A stretch of DNA of 64,000 nt from Phytophthora colocasiae. Taxonomy: Eukaryota > Oomycota > Peronosporomycetes > Peronosporales > Peronosporaceae. Shown here piece after piece: positions 31,012 through 40,815 of this stretch (positions are counted from its first letter, which is position 1; the number at the start of each line of letters is the position of its first letter). Location of the stretch: the NCBI GenBank assembly GCA_018806915.1, contig JAGKQI010000037.1, forward strand, positions 186,001 through 250,000. The letters are read 5' to 3'. A model generated the notes under the pieces. It saw nothing but the letters and a program-made list of their open reading frames with translations, did not search any database and had not been told where the DNA came from. Both the position numbers and the translations under genes were made by a program.

Positions 31012-32482
31012 TTAGTTAGACATACTATCGACATCCATGTTGAAGTTATTCACGGGTCCATACCTCTCTAGCTTCCAGTTGAGTTGGCTCTCGTACTCAG
31101 TCTCGACAAAGTCGCAGATCTCCTTAAAAGAACCCTACAGGATGCAAATTAGACAGACCAGCGCTCATATCCATTTGACCACGTACTTTTCCGCCCGGTA
31201 AAGCGGCCAGCGCATGCGAGATCATATCTCCATACGTGACACTCGCCGCCGGTTTCCGGTACTCTGTAACACAATTGCAAGAATTAATCAGTTCGCAGTT
31301 GTAAACTCGAGCTGTGGTGTAGTACTGACACGTACGGTTTTCTGGGATGTCTGCAAAGTCATTTTCCTGACATGCTGGACAGTACCAGGTCTCGGGTGGT
31401 TCTTCAAGTGGATCGAGACCCACACAGCCCATGTGATACCAATTCGACCGATCGAAACACTTCTTGTTATCGCACGCGATCATGTTGCCGAAGCTTGTGT
31501 CCTTGCAAATGCAATACAACCGTCCTTTTCGCTTCTTCTTCTTCTGCGCAGCCTCATGTTCGCCACTCTCTGCTCGTCCGCGACTATTTGTCCTACGTGA
31601 GTTCTTGCCTTCACTTGGTGGCCGCCGTTTCTTAACCACAAACGGACGCATTTCATCACGAAGGTTCATGTTGTCCTCCTGGTCGTAGTCGTGCGGACTG
31701 TCAACATCTTCCTCGGCCAAAACAGCCCTAAGATCTTCATTGTGGTACTGTGTCACCTGCCGGTGTTTGTTTTCTTTATCATTGTCAGCGTAGTCCAGAT
31801 TTTTCGGCTTCAATCGGTGAGCAGACTGTCCTCCTAGCAACTCTGCAGCCTCCATAGTGCCATTTAATCCTGTGAGCTGAAAAGAATAATATGGAAACCT
31901 CGTTTCAGCAAACACTACTTGTCAACATCCACTGAGCATCTTGCCACTCACGTAAGATACGAAGGATGCAATACTGGAGTTTTCATCCGCCTTCTTGCAT
32001 TCCTCGTTGAAGTGTCTTAGGTCACAGTAAAAATTGCAAAAATCAACATCAAACGAATAATTAATCTGTTCAACAGCAAGATGCTGGCAATGGTCAAAGG
32101 CAAGTTGCCTTAAGCAACGCACCTGGCAACAGTAACTGCCAATTGGTCACTAGAACTGCCTGGCACCTCAGGAACGCCATGAAACGCCATATACTTGCGC
32201 AATGCGGTTGGCTGTACGTGTAAAATAGTGCAAAAGTTGGAGCAACACCGTTAGACCTTATCCTTTAGGTTGCTGCAGCATCAGTTTTCATCTAAATGCA
32301 AGTTGCTACACGAATTGTGCAACTTCAATTCAAGTGCATACCTTCAATTTTGTGAAATCCACAGCCATTCGCACAGGATATTGACTGCGCTCGCCAGGCA
32401 ATGCACGCGGTGGCGAAATGCTAGAGCTGTTGCTGTTTCCGCGCGCTGTATAAGCTGACACATTGCGCTGGGGATCTGCCAT
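31012..32482 (-). CDS. SAP30-like / PHD-finger / winged-helix-like chromatin protein
   Basis: The CDS is complement(join(31012..31134, 31187..31263, 31336..31876, 31952..32015, 32123..32211, 32342..32482)). Six exons total 1035 nt, exactly 345 codons, and every junction follows GT-AG. Residues of about 45-85 read KLKPTALRKYMAFHGV...QLAVTVARHF, the pattern of the SAP30 Sin3-binding domain. A Lys/Arg-rich linker (AAQKKKKRKG) precedes a PHD finger with Cys4-His-Cys3 spacing (LYCICKDTSFGNMIACDN, WYHMGCVGLD, TWYCPACQ), of the ING/H3K4me-reader type. The C-terminus (TYGDMISHALAALPGGKG, SFKEICDFVETEYESQLNWK) resembles a winged-helix or H15-like domain. By family knowledge SAP30 bridges Sin3/HDAC complexes, so this may be a histone-reading corepressor subunit. 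It is intact. Confidence 0.8.
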
Positions 32483-32898
32483 TATGCTCTGCGTCTTCGA
32501 GGCGAAGTTGATTCTTTTTTTGTTTCCGAACTGAGTTTCGGCCAATCGCACGCGCGTCGCATACAAAGGTAGTCCCTCCTCAGCTTGATCAACTTCTTGT
32601 CATAAAGCAAAATGAATGCACAATTAATAATGGTATGAGTACTGTAGACTACAATGATAAGTTCCTCAGCAAGAAGTTGCAAGACAATAAGAGATAAGCA
32701 AGTCCATTTTGAGTTTTGGGGGTAGGCCAACTTCAACCAACCAAACATTTGATCTCACTATGGTGTGCATCGCTATGCAGCAACACTGGAAAACGTTGCA
32801 GTTCATACCTAACGAGTCTCCATTCAAACATACCCTACTTTTTCCTCCTCCAATTACCTTAAGATGCGAGACGTGTGTACGTATCATCGTGTAGCTCC
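32483..32898. other. Intergenic, nothing recognised
   Basis: This is the space between the SAP30-PHD start and the 3' end of the PH-domain gene. Short frames are not protein-like. Confidence 0.4.
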
Positions 32899-34458
32899 TT
32901 AAAACTCGAAGCTCTCCATGGGGGCGGCTGGTGGTGCTGCCGGCTTCTTCACGGGTGCCCGTCGCACCACTTCAATCTCGCGGGGTGCCACTTCCACCTT
33001 ACGAGGGCCCTCGCGCACGTTAGAAGCCTCCATCTTGGCGCGTTGTTGCTCCAATTCTACTTGCTGCTGGCGCCACTCGGTGTCTCGCGTATTCTGCTCC
33101 TGCTTGAGCGCTGCTTCGCGGCGGCGCTGATGTTCTTGTTGTTGTTTTTGAATCATCTCGCGCTTCACGTCGCCCACTAGCGATGAGCGCGGTGCAGTTG
33201 CTGGAGCTTGAAGGGCCGACGTGACCTCCTCGATTGGGACAGAGTTGCCTGCAGGCGAGGACCCGGCACCAGGCATTGGCGAACCTTCAGGTTCATTATC
33301 GCTGTCGTCGGATTCGTCGTCCACACTGAAATGTGAATTCATCTGCTGGGTCATACGGAACGCGAGGTCCTCCTGCTCCTGTTCCTGTTGCATTTTCATC
33401 TTGATCGCCTTCTCACGCTCAGCACGTTGACGCGCGTGTTCCTCACGCTTCTGACGGCGCTGCAACTCCAACAAGTCTTCTCCTTGCTGAGGTTTAAGCT
33501 CCTCCTTCATCGCCAACTCGTCTGCCAATCGCTGATTGTGGATCGCCTGCTGCTCCTGCTCATGCTGGATACGAGCAGCTTCCTCCGCCTCGCGTGCGCG
33601 TTGTAACTCCATTGCCTGCTGCATCTCGATTTCTTTCTCCCGTTCCCTCTGCGCCTGTTTCTCCTGCTCTTCCTGACGCTGTAACTCCTCAGCAGCAGCA
33701 AGTGCCATAGCCTGTGCCGCCTCTTCTTGCTCTCGCTCCTGCTGAGCTGCCAACTGTCTACGCATCTCAGCGTCCTGTTCAGCCTGACGCTGCTGCTGTT
33801 GCTCCTCCTGACGGCGAAGTTCCTGCTCCTGTCTGATCTCCTCATGCCTCTGCTGCTCTTCAAAACGTTGCTGCTCCTCTAACTGCTGCTGCTTCATGCT
33901 CTCCATCTGCGCTGCGTGCAGCTCTTGCTCTTCCTGTGACGGTCGCATCTCTGCCCCAGTACTATGACGTTGGTTGACGCCGCGACGGGGCACCGAGAAG
34001 TTCTGGAAGTCCCGAAATACAGGATTACTGTTGACATTGTTACCAGCCATGATTCCGTTGTTAGAAGAAGGGGCTGGCATCGATGCCCGCTGCATTGGCG
34101 GCTGTCCAGAGTTGATACGGAAGGCCAGGACGAGCTTGTCCACCCAGTCGTTCATCTCCATCTCCGTTCCTGCAGCCACCAGGAGACGGCGCTCAGGTGC
34201 GTTGATGGCAATGCGCCAGATCGTGGAGGCGGAGCTACCGGTCTTTATACTGTCAGCAGGCATGACTTCCAGCACTCCTTCGTCACAACCTTGCAGACTC
34301 AGTTCGCCCTTGAGCTCGCCATCCTCGAATGTGAAGTACTGTAGACGCGAGGGCGTAAGCACAAAGTAGCGCGGTTTCCAGTTCTTGCGGCCGAACGGTC
34401 CCGTGCCGGAGCCCTTCTTGAACAGGACACCTGTGCGCAGGATCTGGCCGTCGCTCAT
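32899..34458 (-). CDS. PH-domain protein with long Gln/Glu-rich coiled coil
   Basis: 519 residues from the ATG at 34458 (MSDGQILRTG). The frame extends 14 codons further up to an intron-acceptor-like TTCTCTTCAG, so a 5' UTR intron is possible. The N-terminal pleckstrin-homology domain is at about 8-120: GVLFKKGSGTGPFGRKNWKP, RYFVLTPSRLQYF and the terminal helix tryptophan in MNDWVDKLVLAF. A very long heptad-rich Glu/Gln/Arg coiled coil (about 175-380) follows. Then come an acidic segment FSVDDESDDSDNEPEGSPMP and another basic coiled coil to a Pro/Ala C-terminus. It probably links phosphoinositide membranes to a scaffold. The precise function is unknown. Confidence 0.8.
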   Translation of the reverse strand: MSDGQILRTGVLFKKGSGTGPFGRKNWKPRYFVLTPSRLQYFTFEDGELKGELSLQGCDEGVLEVMPADSIKTGSSASTIWRIAINAPERRLLVAAGTEMEMNDWVDKLVLAFRINSGQPPMQRASMPAPSSNNGIMAGNNVNSNPVFRDFQNFSVPRRGVNQRHSTGAEMRPSQEEQELHAAQMESMKQQQLEEQQRFEEQQRHEEIRQEQELRRQEEQQQQRQAEQDAEMRRQLAAQQEREQEEAAQAMALAAAEELQRQEEQEKQAQREREKEIEMQQAMELQRAREAEEAARIQHEQEQQAIHNQRLADELAMKEELKPQQGEDLLELQRRQKREEHARQRAEREKAIKMKMQQEQEQEDLAFRMTQQMNSHFSVDDESDDSDNEPEGSPMPGAGSSPAGNSVPIEEVTSALQAPATAPRSSLVGDVKREMIQKQQQEHQRRREAALKQEQNTRDTEWRQQQVELEQQRAKMEASNVREGPRKVEVAPREIEVVRRAPVKKPAAPPAAPMESFEF

Positions 34459-34674
34459 GGTCTCCGTGTGACTGTGCGCGATGATATCCGATACTGACAC
34501 TGAAGAGAAGGAGCTGAGCGGGAGAAGAAAGAGTGGGGATTGGTCAATTAAGTGCGATTTTCAAAGTATACTGGACACGAGATGGTTTTAGAGACGAACG
34601 TGCACAAGTGCCAGATGGATAATAGAGACTTTTCGAAGCCGCAAAAACACCCGATTTGAGTCTCAGTTGAGAGG

Positions 34675-34690
34675 CGTTACTGCAACCATA
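34675..34690. repeat. Terminal-repeat-like motif CGTTACTGCAACCATA (left)
   Basis: It is a perfect 16-bp inverted match to 36160-36175. The same-orientation degenerate copy CGTTAATGTAACCACA lies at about 35412. Each is followed by several AGCAACCA(T/C) or ACAACC repeats over about 60-80 bp, like subterminal transposase-binding arrays. Confidence 0.65.
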
Positions 34691-34938
34691 GTACGACAAT
34701 ACAACAACCCGTAAAACAACCTTACAAGCTAAAAGCAACCACATCACCAGGTAAGGAATAATAACTTACACGAACACGTCGTCGTTGTCACCAATTCACT
34801 TCATATATTACGCTGCAGAGTCTAAAAATAGACATGTGTATGTCACATACAATAGGGTATACCACACTATATTTAGTGTGCTACATAACTACATGTGGTA
34901 CACACATTGAACACTTGGCGATTTTCAGAGCGAACGAC

Positions 34939-35199
34939 ATGGACAGAAGATCGCTTTCCCGCGAGTTGGTGCGCGCGCGAATCGAAGAGCTCGGAGAAAT
35001 GAAAAACACCGTCGAGAAGATTGGTTCAAGTCTAGAGAGCATTTTGCGCCTTCAGGTCCAGCTGTTGTCCCGGATTGCAGAGAACGAGGAAACCATTTAT
35101 GCTTTGGCTTCCGAGCTAGAAAACTCCAGCGACATTCAAGACTATCCGCTATCTTTTCGAGCGCTACTGGATGTGGCAGTAGCCAGATTGAACGAATAG
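34939..35199 (+). CDS. Small coiled-coil protein
   Basis: 86 residues from ATG 34939 (MDRRSLSRELVRARIEELGE). It is almost entirely helical with heptad hydrophobics (IEELGEMKNTVEKIGSSLES, ILRLQVQLLSRIAENEETIY). The size and helical character recall small subunits of complexes (kinetochore, Mediator, BLOC), but no family is recognised. The stop at 35199 is followed by TAG and by AT-rich sequence. It lies between two copies of the CGTTACTGCAACCATA-type repeat. Confidence 0.45.
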   Translation: MDRRSLSRELVRARIEELGEMKNTVEKIGSSLESILRLQVQLLSRIAENEETIYALASELENSSDIQDYPLSFRALLDVAVARLNE

Positions 35200-35411
35200 T
35201 GTTGCGTTCCTCCTGATAAAGCTAATACTGCTTTATTATTGCTTATTTCAGCTCGTCCACTAGTTTCTCATGAATGGCCTTCACTTTATCAGCTGTACCA
35301 CGAGCAATGCGACTTTCACGTGAATTGCACAAGATCATTCACAACATGCGTAAGCGCATGACAATGGAGTTTTGGAATCTGAGAAACAAAGAGGAAATTT
35401 TCCGCCATGTA

Positions 35412-36175
35412 AGACGTTAATGTAACCACAATAGCTAAAAGCAACCATACACACGTAAAAACAACCATATACAACAAAAGCAACCATACCTGAGAGCTTG
35501 ATGGTCTGGTTGTTCAGAGGTCCTCTTTTACTCGCTAACCATCACCACCCAAAGGATCATTAGCAAAATACAAAATCTTAGGTAAATGACCAGGTTAACG
35601 AACGAACCAGAATTTCGAGCAGAATCTTCGCGCGTCTTAGTCGTAGAAACCCCTTCGTCTTCATCTTCGTCGTCCAAATCGTCCCCAGGTTCGAAATCCT
35701 TGTCACTGAGGTCGTCATCTTCAATACCAAGCGCGTCATAAGCGACCTTGAGGCTTCTGTTAAGGCTTCGCAACTTCCGGCCTACAGAAACTTGCATCAG
35801 AAATCTGCTTAAACTCAGTTCTAATAATACCCTCTCATTCATAAGCGTACCGGCCTTTGCTGGAGCGTTCTGTGGTTGCTCCATTAGTCCCCCGCCCGTT
35901 CCTCGCTGGATGTGCTAGAAGATCCTCCCCCTCCCGCGCAGATCTTCAAATGAGCGGTTCAGAGAAGTCGTACTTAATCATATCGTACTTAATCATATCG
36001 TACTTAATAAAATTTGTGTAACGTTTGTGTATCTATTACGTAGCATTTGTGTATGGTGTAGGGATTATTTAGAATTTTTGGTTTTAGTTTACGACGGTAA
36101 TTTTAAAAAAGTGCTATAGCAACCATGAAAGGCGTTAAAGCAACTTTACATGTCTCATATATGGTTGCAGTAACG
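35412..36175. mobile_element. Putative small inverted-repeat element with AGCAACCAT arrays
   Basis: It is bounded by CGTTAATGTAACCACA (35412) and TATGGTTGCAGTAACG (36160-36175), inverted with two to three mismatches. It has AGCAACCAT-type repeats just inside both ends (35435-35490 and 36115-36160). It holds one reading frame on the minus strand. No clear target duplication and no transposase are visible, so the element class is unknown. A third end-like copy at 34675 could mean a larger or nested element. Confidence 0.5.
35528..35884 (-). CDS. Hypothetical protein with acidic middle and C-terminal hydrophobic segment
   Basis: 118 codons from the ATG at 35884. It has a helical N-terminal half (NERVLLELSLSRFLMQVSVG), a very acidic stretch (EDDDLSDKDFEPGDDLDDED) and a C-terminal hydrophobic run (LVIYLRFCILLMILWVVMVS) that could be a tail anchor. 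It lies inside the putative inverted-repeat element. No family is recognised. Confidence 0.4.
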   Translation of the reverse strand: MEQPQNAPAKAGTLMNERVLLELSLSRFLMQVSVGRKLRSLNRSLKVAYDALGIEDDDLSDKDFEPGDDLDDEDEDEGVSTTKTREDSARNSGSFVNLVIYLRFCILLMILWVVMVSE

Positions 36176-36329
36176 AGTCCGGTCTCAGTTTCAGCGTCGT
36201 GAACACCGCCGGGGCGTACACTGCTCAAACGAAACTCTAGCGACGGTTAGGTTAGAGTAAAACAGCTTTGAAACTCGAGCCAACGTTTGAGTTTGAGTGG
36301 TGACGAGGGCAGTCAACAACACCGCCGAA

Positions 36330-37466
36330 ATGGTGTTCGTAGCGCCGAAACTGACAGCAGAACAAGCGTCGGTAGTCATCTGCGGCGCTTGGGTAGCGGC
36401 AAGAGGCAAGAAGAGAAAATTCTTGGCCATCATGGACTCATTGATGAAGAACCACTGCTTTCGCCTTCTTGAGCGCAGCTCTAAAATCAACTTTTCCAAC
36501 CATTTCGACCCGACACTTGATGACTCTACGGCCCGCGTTCGCTACAATTTTACTATCGCGGAGCTACAGTGTTTATCTGTAAAGCTACAACTGCCTCAAC
36601 CGACTGTGCGAACCCCAGAAGGCGACGTCGTCTCCAGTATTGAGGCACTGGCAATGGTATGCCGCCGTTTGGCCGAGCCATCCAAGCTGTTCACTGTTTC
36701 CAACGAATTTGGTCGATCCACCGCAGCGTACAGCCGTATCTGTAAGGAGACCATTGCGATACTACATCGTCTGCATTCAAGACGACTGTATTTTGCCAGC
36801 AGCATGGTTGCTGACCGTGTCGAACAGTATTGCGATGCAGTTTTCAGAAAAGGAGGGCTTCTTCGTTCATGTTGGGGATTTATCGACGGAACTAAACAGT
36901 ACATCGCAAGACCGAGTGCGCGATGCAACCCGTCGTCGCCGTATGAGAACCTGCAGCGCTCTGTTTACAACGGACACCCTCGTCGGCATTGCCTCAACTG
37001 GCAAGCTGTGACTACGCCTGATGGCATCCTTGCTAGCGTATACGGGCCTGTTGAAGGGCGGCGTCATGACAGTACAATGCTTAGCATGAGTGGGCTGTTA
37101 CAGGTTCTGGAGCAGGACGGAAACTTTGAGGGGAAATTGATTTATGGCGATCCCGCATACGGAACAGAGGACTATCTTTGCAGTCCATTCGCGTTAGCGG
37201 CTCCTACAAGCCGTGAAGCAACATTCAATCGTTGCATGAGTCGTGTGCGTGAGTCCGTGGAGTGGAGCTTTGGTCGCGTGAAGGGGTTATGGGCTTTCGT
37301 GAACTGGGACAAAAAGATGAAGGTGAGGCAAACCCCTGTCGGCAAGCTCTTTTTGGTGGCAATTCTGCTAACCAACTGTCATACGTGCATGCAACCGTAT
37401 GGAAATCAGATTTCCATGTACTTCGGGATGAAGCCACCTCTATTAGATCTTTATCTAGCCAGCTAG
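36330..37466 (+). CDS. PIF/Harbinger transposase (DDE_Tnp_4 type)
   Basis: 378 residues from the ATG at 36330 (MVFVAPKLTAEQ). The frame is open from 36297 without an ATG. An N-terminal region with the helix-turn-helix-like EFGRSTAAYSRICKETIAIL precedes the catalytic core: WGFIDGTKQYIARPS (first Asp), KLIYGDPAYGTEDYL (second Asp), and RVRESVEWSFGRVKGLWAF (Glu). The C-terminus has VAILLTNCHTCMQPYGNQIS. The set is complete with no internal stop, so the enzyme may be functional. Family members excise and insert with TWA target duplications and need a Myb-like partner, which the convergent gene supplies. Confidence 0.9.
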   Translation: MVFVAPKLTAEQASVVICGAWVAARGKKRKFLAIMDSLMKNHCFRLLERSSKINFSNHFDPTLDDSTARVRYNFTIAELQCLSVKLQLPQPTVRTPEGDVVSSIEALAMVCRRLAEPSKLFTVSNEFGRSTAAYSRICKETIAILHRLHSRRLYFASSMVADRVEQYCDAVFRKGGLLRSCWGFIDGTKQYIARPSARCNPSSPYENLQRSVYNGHPRRHCLNWQAVTTPDGILASVYGPVEGRRHDSTMLSMSGLLQVLEQDGNFEGKLIYGDPAYGTEDYLCSPFALAAPTSREATFNRCMSRVRESVEWSFGRVKGLWAFVNWDKKMKVRQTPVGKLFLVAILLTNCHTCMQPYGNQISMYFGMKPPLLDLYLAS

Positions 37467-37481
37467 ATAAAATGCACAGCT

Positions 37482-38405
37482 TTACTCTCGCTTTCCCATT
37501 GCAATTTGCAGCAACTTGAGCATAAACTCTTGGTTTGTGCGGGCACGTTCCTGCTCCGCTTCCTCTCGTCGTTCATCTCTCTCGCGCTCTGCTATCATCT
37601 TCTTCTCCTCAAACGCCAACTTCCTGGCAGAATCTTCACGTTCAAACTCCAGCCGCTCTCGTAAGTATGTATACTTGGACGTGTCATCGCCAAGTGAGCG
37701 CTCTATGGCGAGTGCTATTCCGTCGGTGACAGCGCTCAGCTTCTCACGCTTGCTTGTCTTCTGAGCGCGTTGAGGACGCGTAGCCAATTTCCCCTTTCTC
37801 TTTAATCCAGCAGACTGTTGTTGCTCTTGGCTGCATGAAGGCTGGACGCATTCGCTAGATTCGCTTGTCTCACTAGCCTCACTAGCCTCATGTTCGCCAT
37901 CTCCCTCGTTTTCACTAAGTGCTTCATCTTCTAGCTCATCCATTGCTAGGCGACGCATAAGCTCTCCTGACGACTCGATGCCTTCGGTCTTAGCTCTTCT
38001 CCTAGCCCTCTCCTCTTCTGTGAGCTCCTTCCAGTTGTCCATCCTGCACACGATGTCTTGGAGCAGACAGTCACGTTCCTTATAGTCTTCAGTAGATCCC
38101 GAAGATCGCAGCGACGCCCGCTGCGCCTCCCTAAACGTGCGTACAAGCCGATCAAAACGGGTTCGTAGTGCTGGGCCATCTTTCTTGAGGAATCCATCAA
38201 CGACACGGCACTTATCTGCCACAACTTCGAAGGCCTTCATTATACCGTTTGTTGTTCCCACAGCTGCTTCCCATGGCCTCACTAAGTTAACACATCGCAG
38301 TAAAACTAGGTCGTCAGCTACAGTAAAGTTCTTGCGAGACGGTGTGGAGACGTCAGGAAGCGAAGCAGGTTTCTCCTGGGTCTTCACGCCAGAGGCAGCT
38401 GTCAT
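37482..38405 (-). CDS. Myb/SANT-like partner protein of the Harbinger element
   Basis: 307 residues from the ATG at 38405 (MTAASGVKTQ). The N-terminal trihelix/Myb-like domain (FTVADDLVLLRCVNLVRPWE, FLKKDGPALRTRFDRLVRTF) is followed by KERDCLLQDIVCRMDNWKEL. An acidic Ser/Glu middle, a basic nuclear-targeting stretch (KRKGKLATRPQRAQKTSKRE) and a C-terminal charged coiled coil (RERLEFEREDSARKLAFEEK) complete it. This is the usual layout of the Harbinger second protein, which binds element ends and carries the transposase into the nucleus. It is intact. Confidence 0.8.
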   Translation of the reverse strand: MTAASGVKTQEKPASLPDVSTPSRKNFTVADDLVLLRCVNLVRPWEAAVGTTNGIMKAFEVVADKCRVVDGFLKKDGPALRTRFDRLVRTFREAQRASLRSSGSTEDYKERDCLLQDIVCRMDNWKELTEEERARRRAKTEGIESSGELMRRLAMDELEDEALSENEGDGEHEASEASETSESSECVQPSCSQEQQQSAGLKRKGKLATRPQRAQKTSKREKLSAVTDGIALAIERSLGDDTSKYTYLRERLEFEREDSARKLAFEEKKMIAERERDERREEAEQERARTNQEFMLKLLQIAMGKRE

Positions 38406-38618
38406 CGCCACTCAACCAGACTGAAACTGAAACTAAATCTAGTGGTCTTCGAAAGGCAAGTTTGGTTGGCTTTGCATTCTCCTTTCAGCGCTCATAAAAC
38501 GGTGTCGTCTGAAACTCAAACGCAACTCTAATCGATTTCGAAAAGCCTCTAATGTAGGTTTGAGAGTTTTTTTTTACTCTGTGGCTGTACGTTGTAGCAC
38601 CACCCGTTTGCACATGTA

Positions 38619-39268
38619 CTACTCTGTCCCGGAAATGTTGCACGAAAGTGCTTTTCCTAACTTTGATTCGCTGAAACGCGCAATCAGTGCGTTTAATTGG
38701 CAGAAATGAATAGGGCGCACCCTGTGCATTTCAACGGTGTGCGCAGCTCGCCGTGAGCCGCAAAATTGACCGCGAATCAGCTAATTTAGTGGCGATCTGG
38801 GGTCTTATCTGCTGGTGCGAGAGATGCACATTAAAGATTTCGCCCACCCCACCCCATCGTCTCCCATGCCACAAAAGAACCGAGCGAAGAGGACTGCAGC
38901 CGCGTGGTTTCCGCCGTCTTGAGTCTCTCCGTCGGGGGAGCCCGCTCTAGCACTGGTGGCCGACGAATTTGATCATTGCAATTGTTGATGCAGGGTATTG
39001 GGAGCTTCCGCCAGCTACTATAAACGCCCCGTTCCAGAGCTTGCTGACGACAATGAATCAGTGCATTGAGGAGAAAGGTGGGGACGACTTCAAACCTGTT
39101 CACATGGGAAACGTTCACCTGGAGAAGGAGGGAAGACATCCCCTGAGCACCGAAGCTTAAGTAGAGCTGCTGAGGTCCTGTCTCTATCACAGGGATTTGT
39201 AGGTATAGTAAAAGCAAGTATAATTGTGGTGTAAAGCCGAACCGTGTAACTTTTTCGGGACAGAGTAG
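38619..39268 (+). mobile_element. Tc1/mariner deletion derivative
   Basis: A 650-bp element with terminal inverted repeats CTACTCTGTCCCG(G/A)AAA(T/A)GTT(G/A)CACG (three mismatches in about 27 bp), flanked by TA on both sides (38617-38618, 39269-39270). It has the Stowaway/mariner type of end and keeps only the 3' part of a transposase gene. Confidence 0.8.
38966..39160 (+). pseudogene. C-terminal remnant of a mariner-type transposase
   Basis: About 63 codons read LIIAIVDAGYWELPPATINA, then FQSLLTTMNQCIEEKGGDDF and HMGNVHLEKEGRHPLS before a stop. The pattern (a short helix, LPPxT, a 'tLQxcM' helix, then a polar loop and PHMGK-like end) is the C-terminus of mariner-like transposases. The catalytic DDD part is missing. 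It sits at the expected place and strand inside a TA-flanked element, which supports the call. Confidence 0.6.
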
Positions 39269-39275
39269 TACCTAA

Positions 39276-40424
39276 TAGGGGGGGGTCAAAGTTGGCGAAC
39301 AGACAGAAAAGGCCGACAGCTTTTTCACAGACAAATAGACATTATTTCGACCAATAAATGAACAGAAATCAAAAGGGGCGGGTCAAAGTATCAAGAGGTG
39401 TGTATTTTCATTCCGCGATATGCCGAAGACTTCTGAGCGCCAGCAGCTCCTCTCGGAGCTTCTAGGGGTCATATCCGCCTGCGCGATGAAGATGAAGACA
39501 ACAGCTCCTCGCTGGACGAATTTGATGCAGAGAACGCGGATCCACCGGGATGAGAAGCTATTGCACTTGCTGAAAACGCTACACTTTGGTGGGTAGGCTG
39601 CGTGGTGCTGGTAATCTCTGTTTCGTCAATCGTCGAGTCGCTGTTAGACGTCACAACAGCTCCCATCTCAAGTGTCCCCGCTGGTTGCACGTTTGGCTTC
39701 TCTCTGAACAAGCTATCCATGCGGTCAAAATGCGGGCACATCTCGTTTATCTTGTCTTCAATCGTCATGCCTTTGTTGAGCTCTTGCGGTGTGAGTCCCA
39801 TTCCTGTCTCTGATGTCTTGGCCTTGAGAGTATCGGTGTACTTGGTCTTGTACCTTGTCCAGCGGGAGCGCATTGTGGCTGCATTGATTTGGGGTTCGTG
39901 GAGTTCTTGAAACGATGCTCGGCAAGGGCATTGAAGGCGGCGGACTTGGTCACTTTAGGCTCTCCGCTCACGGTTGTCTTCTCCGAGGTCCCATGAATCC
40001 AGTCAAAATGCTCTTTGTCTTCCATCCAGCCCACAATAATGCGGTAATCATCGCTGGTGAGGTGGACCTTCGAGGCTCATGCGGTCTTCCCCATTCCTAC
40101 AGCGCACACAATGCCAGCAGCAAGTCAAGAGCGGCATTGCCTCGCGACAAGAGTGTAGTGTACCTGATCGCCGACGCTTGTGCGGACAGGGATGAACGGA
40201 GACGCAGATGTGCTCGGCTTGGTGGGCGTGCGCGCGCACTCGAGTGCGGAAACAAGAGTGAAGGTCACTCCGCTGTGTGTGTGTGTGTTTTGCCCACGCT
40301 TCGTTTTAAAATGGACCCGCTCATGACCGGGTCCATTTCAAAATGGGCACGCTTATGCAAATGAAATGGATACACGTTTTGCATACAAATAGACATAGTT
40401 TTGGACGACTTTGACCCCCCCTAA
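39276..40424 (-). mobile_element. G-run-ended DNA element with Myb-like gene remnant
   Basis: The ends are inverted: TAGGGGGGGGTCAAAGT at 39276 and, reversed, ACTTTGACCCCCCCTA ending at about 40425. The flanks carry TA, so a TA target duplication is possible. It begins only a few bases after the mariner derivative. No transposase was found. Confidence 0.6.
39469..40034 (-). pseudogene. Myb/SANT-like protein remnant, frameshifted
   Basis: The N-terminal piece ends KSAAFNALAEHRFKNSTNPK (from 40034, preceded by GWMEDKEHFDWIHGTSEKTT). The following piece MRSRWTRYKTKYTDTLKAKT is in another frame, so a frameshift lies near 39875-39890. After it comes a helical LTPQELNKGMTIEDKINEMC segment and a Ser/Thr-rich tail ending SSSSSRRRI. 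The order (two-helix WxxD...HFDWIHG, then a W-containing third helix with the KYKDT pattern) is that of transposon Myb-like proteins. Confidence 0.55.
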
Positions 40425-40815
40425 TGTCACGAACGGAATAACCATAGGCGGGAGGAATTTTTTAGACACTTTATACACAGCTGGATTTGCTCGGGATTTT
40501 GTCGGCTGGGGGCTGCTCTGAAGTTTACCCGACGAGGAATCAGCGCTCGATACACTTTTGCGTCGACCCCTGCGACGCGCGATGCTCGCCGTATCATCCA
40601 CGCCGCAGTTCGAGCGACATCGAGCAGTTCGAGCGACCTTCTACCGGCTACTTGAGCGAAGAAAATCCAACGTCTTTGCCAGTCCACGCCGACGGAGACT
40701 TTGCTGCCGTTGCGATGAAGCGGATACTGTTTTTTTATCGACGAATTTCTTCAGTTTTATGACAAGACTTCTCATGTGCTGGTTCTCTCTAGCACCTCAT
40801 CAGGAGTACGTTACT
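40425..40815. other. Intergenic, nothing recognised
   Basis: No gene could be supported between the G-run element and the zinc-finger gene. Confidence 0.4.

Larger units (their letters stand above)
36230..38582. mobile_element. Two-gene PIF/Harbinger transposon
   Basis: Convergent genes for a DDE transposase and a Myb-like partner lie back to back with 15 bp between their stops. Ends are imperfectly inverted: AGAGTAAAA...AAACTC...GTTTGAGTTT is recognisable near 36252-36295 and, inverted, near 38505-38582. Exact limits and the 3-bp target duplication could not be fixed by eye. Confidence 0.75.

Noticed and set aside
40265..40290. GT repeat near 40270 as a regulatory site
   Set aside because: It is a short simple repeat inside a transposon with nothing linking it to regulation.
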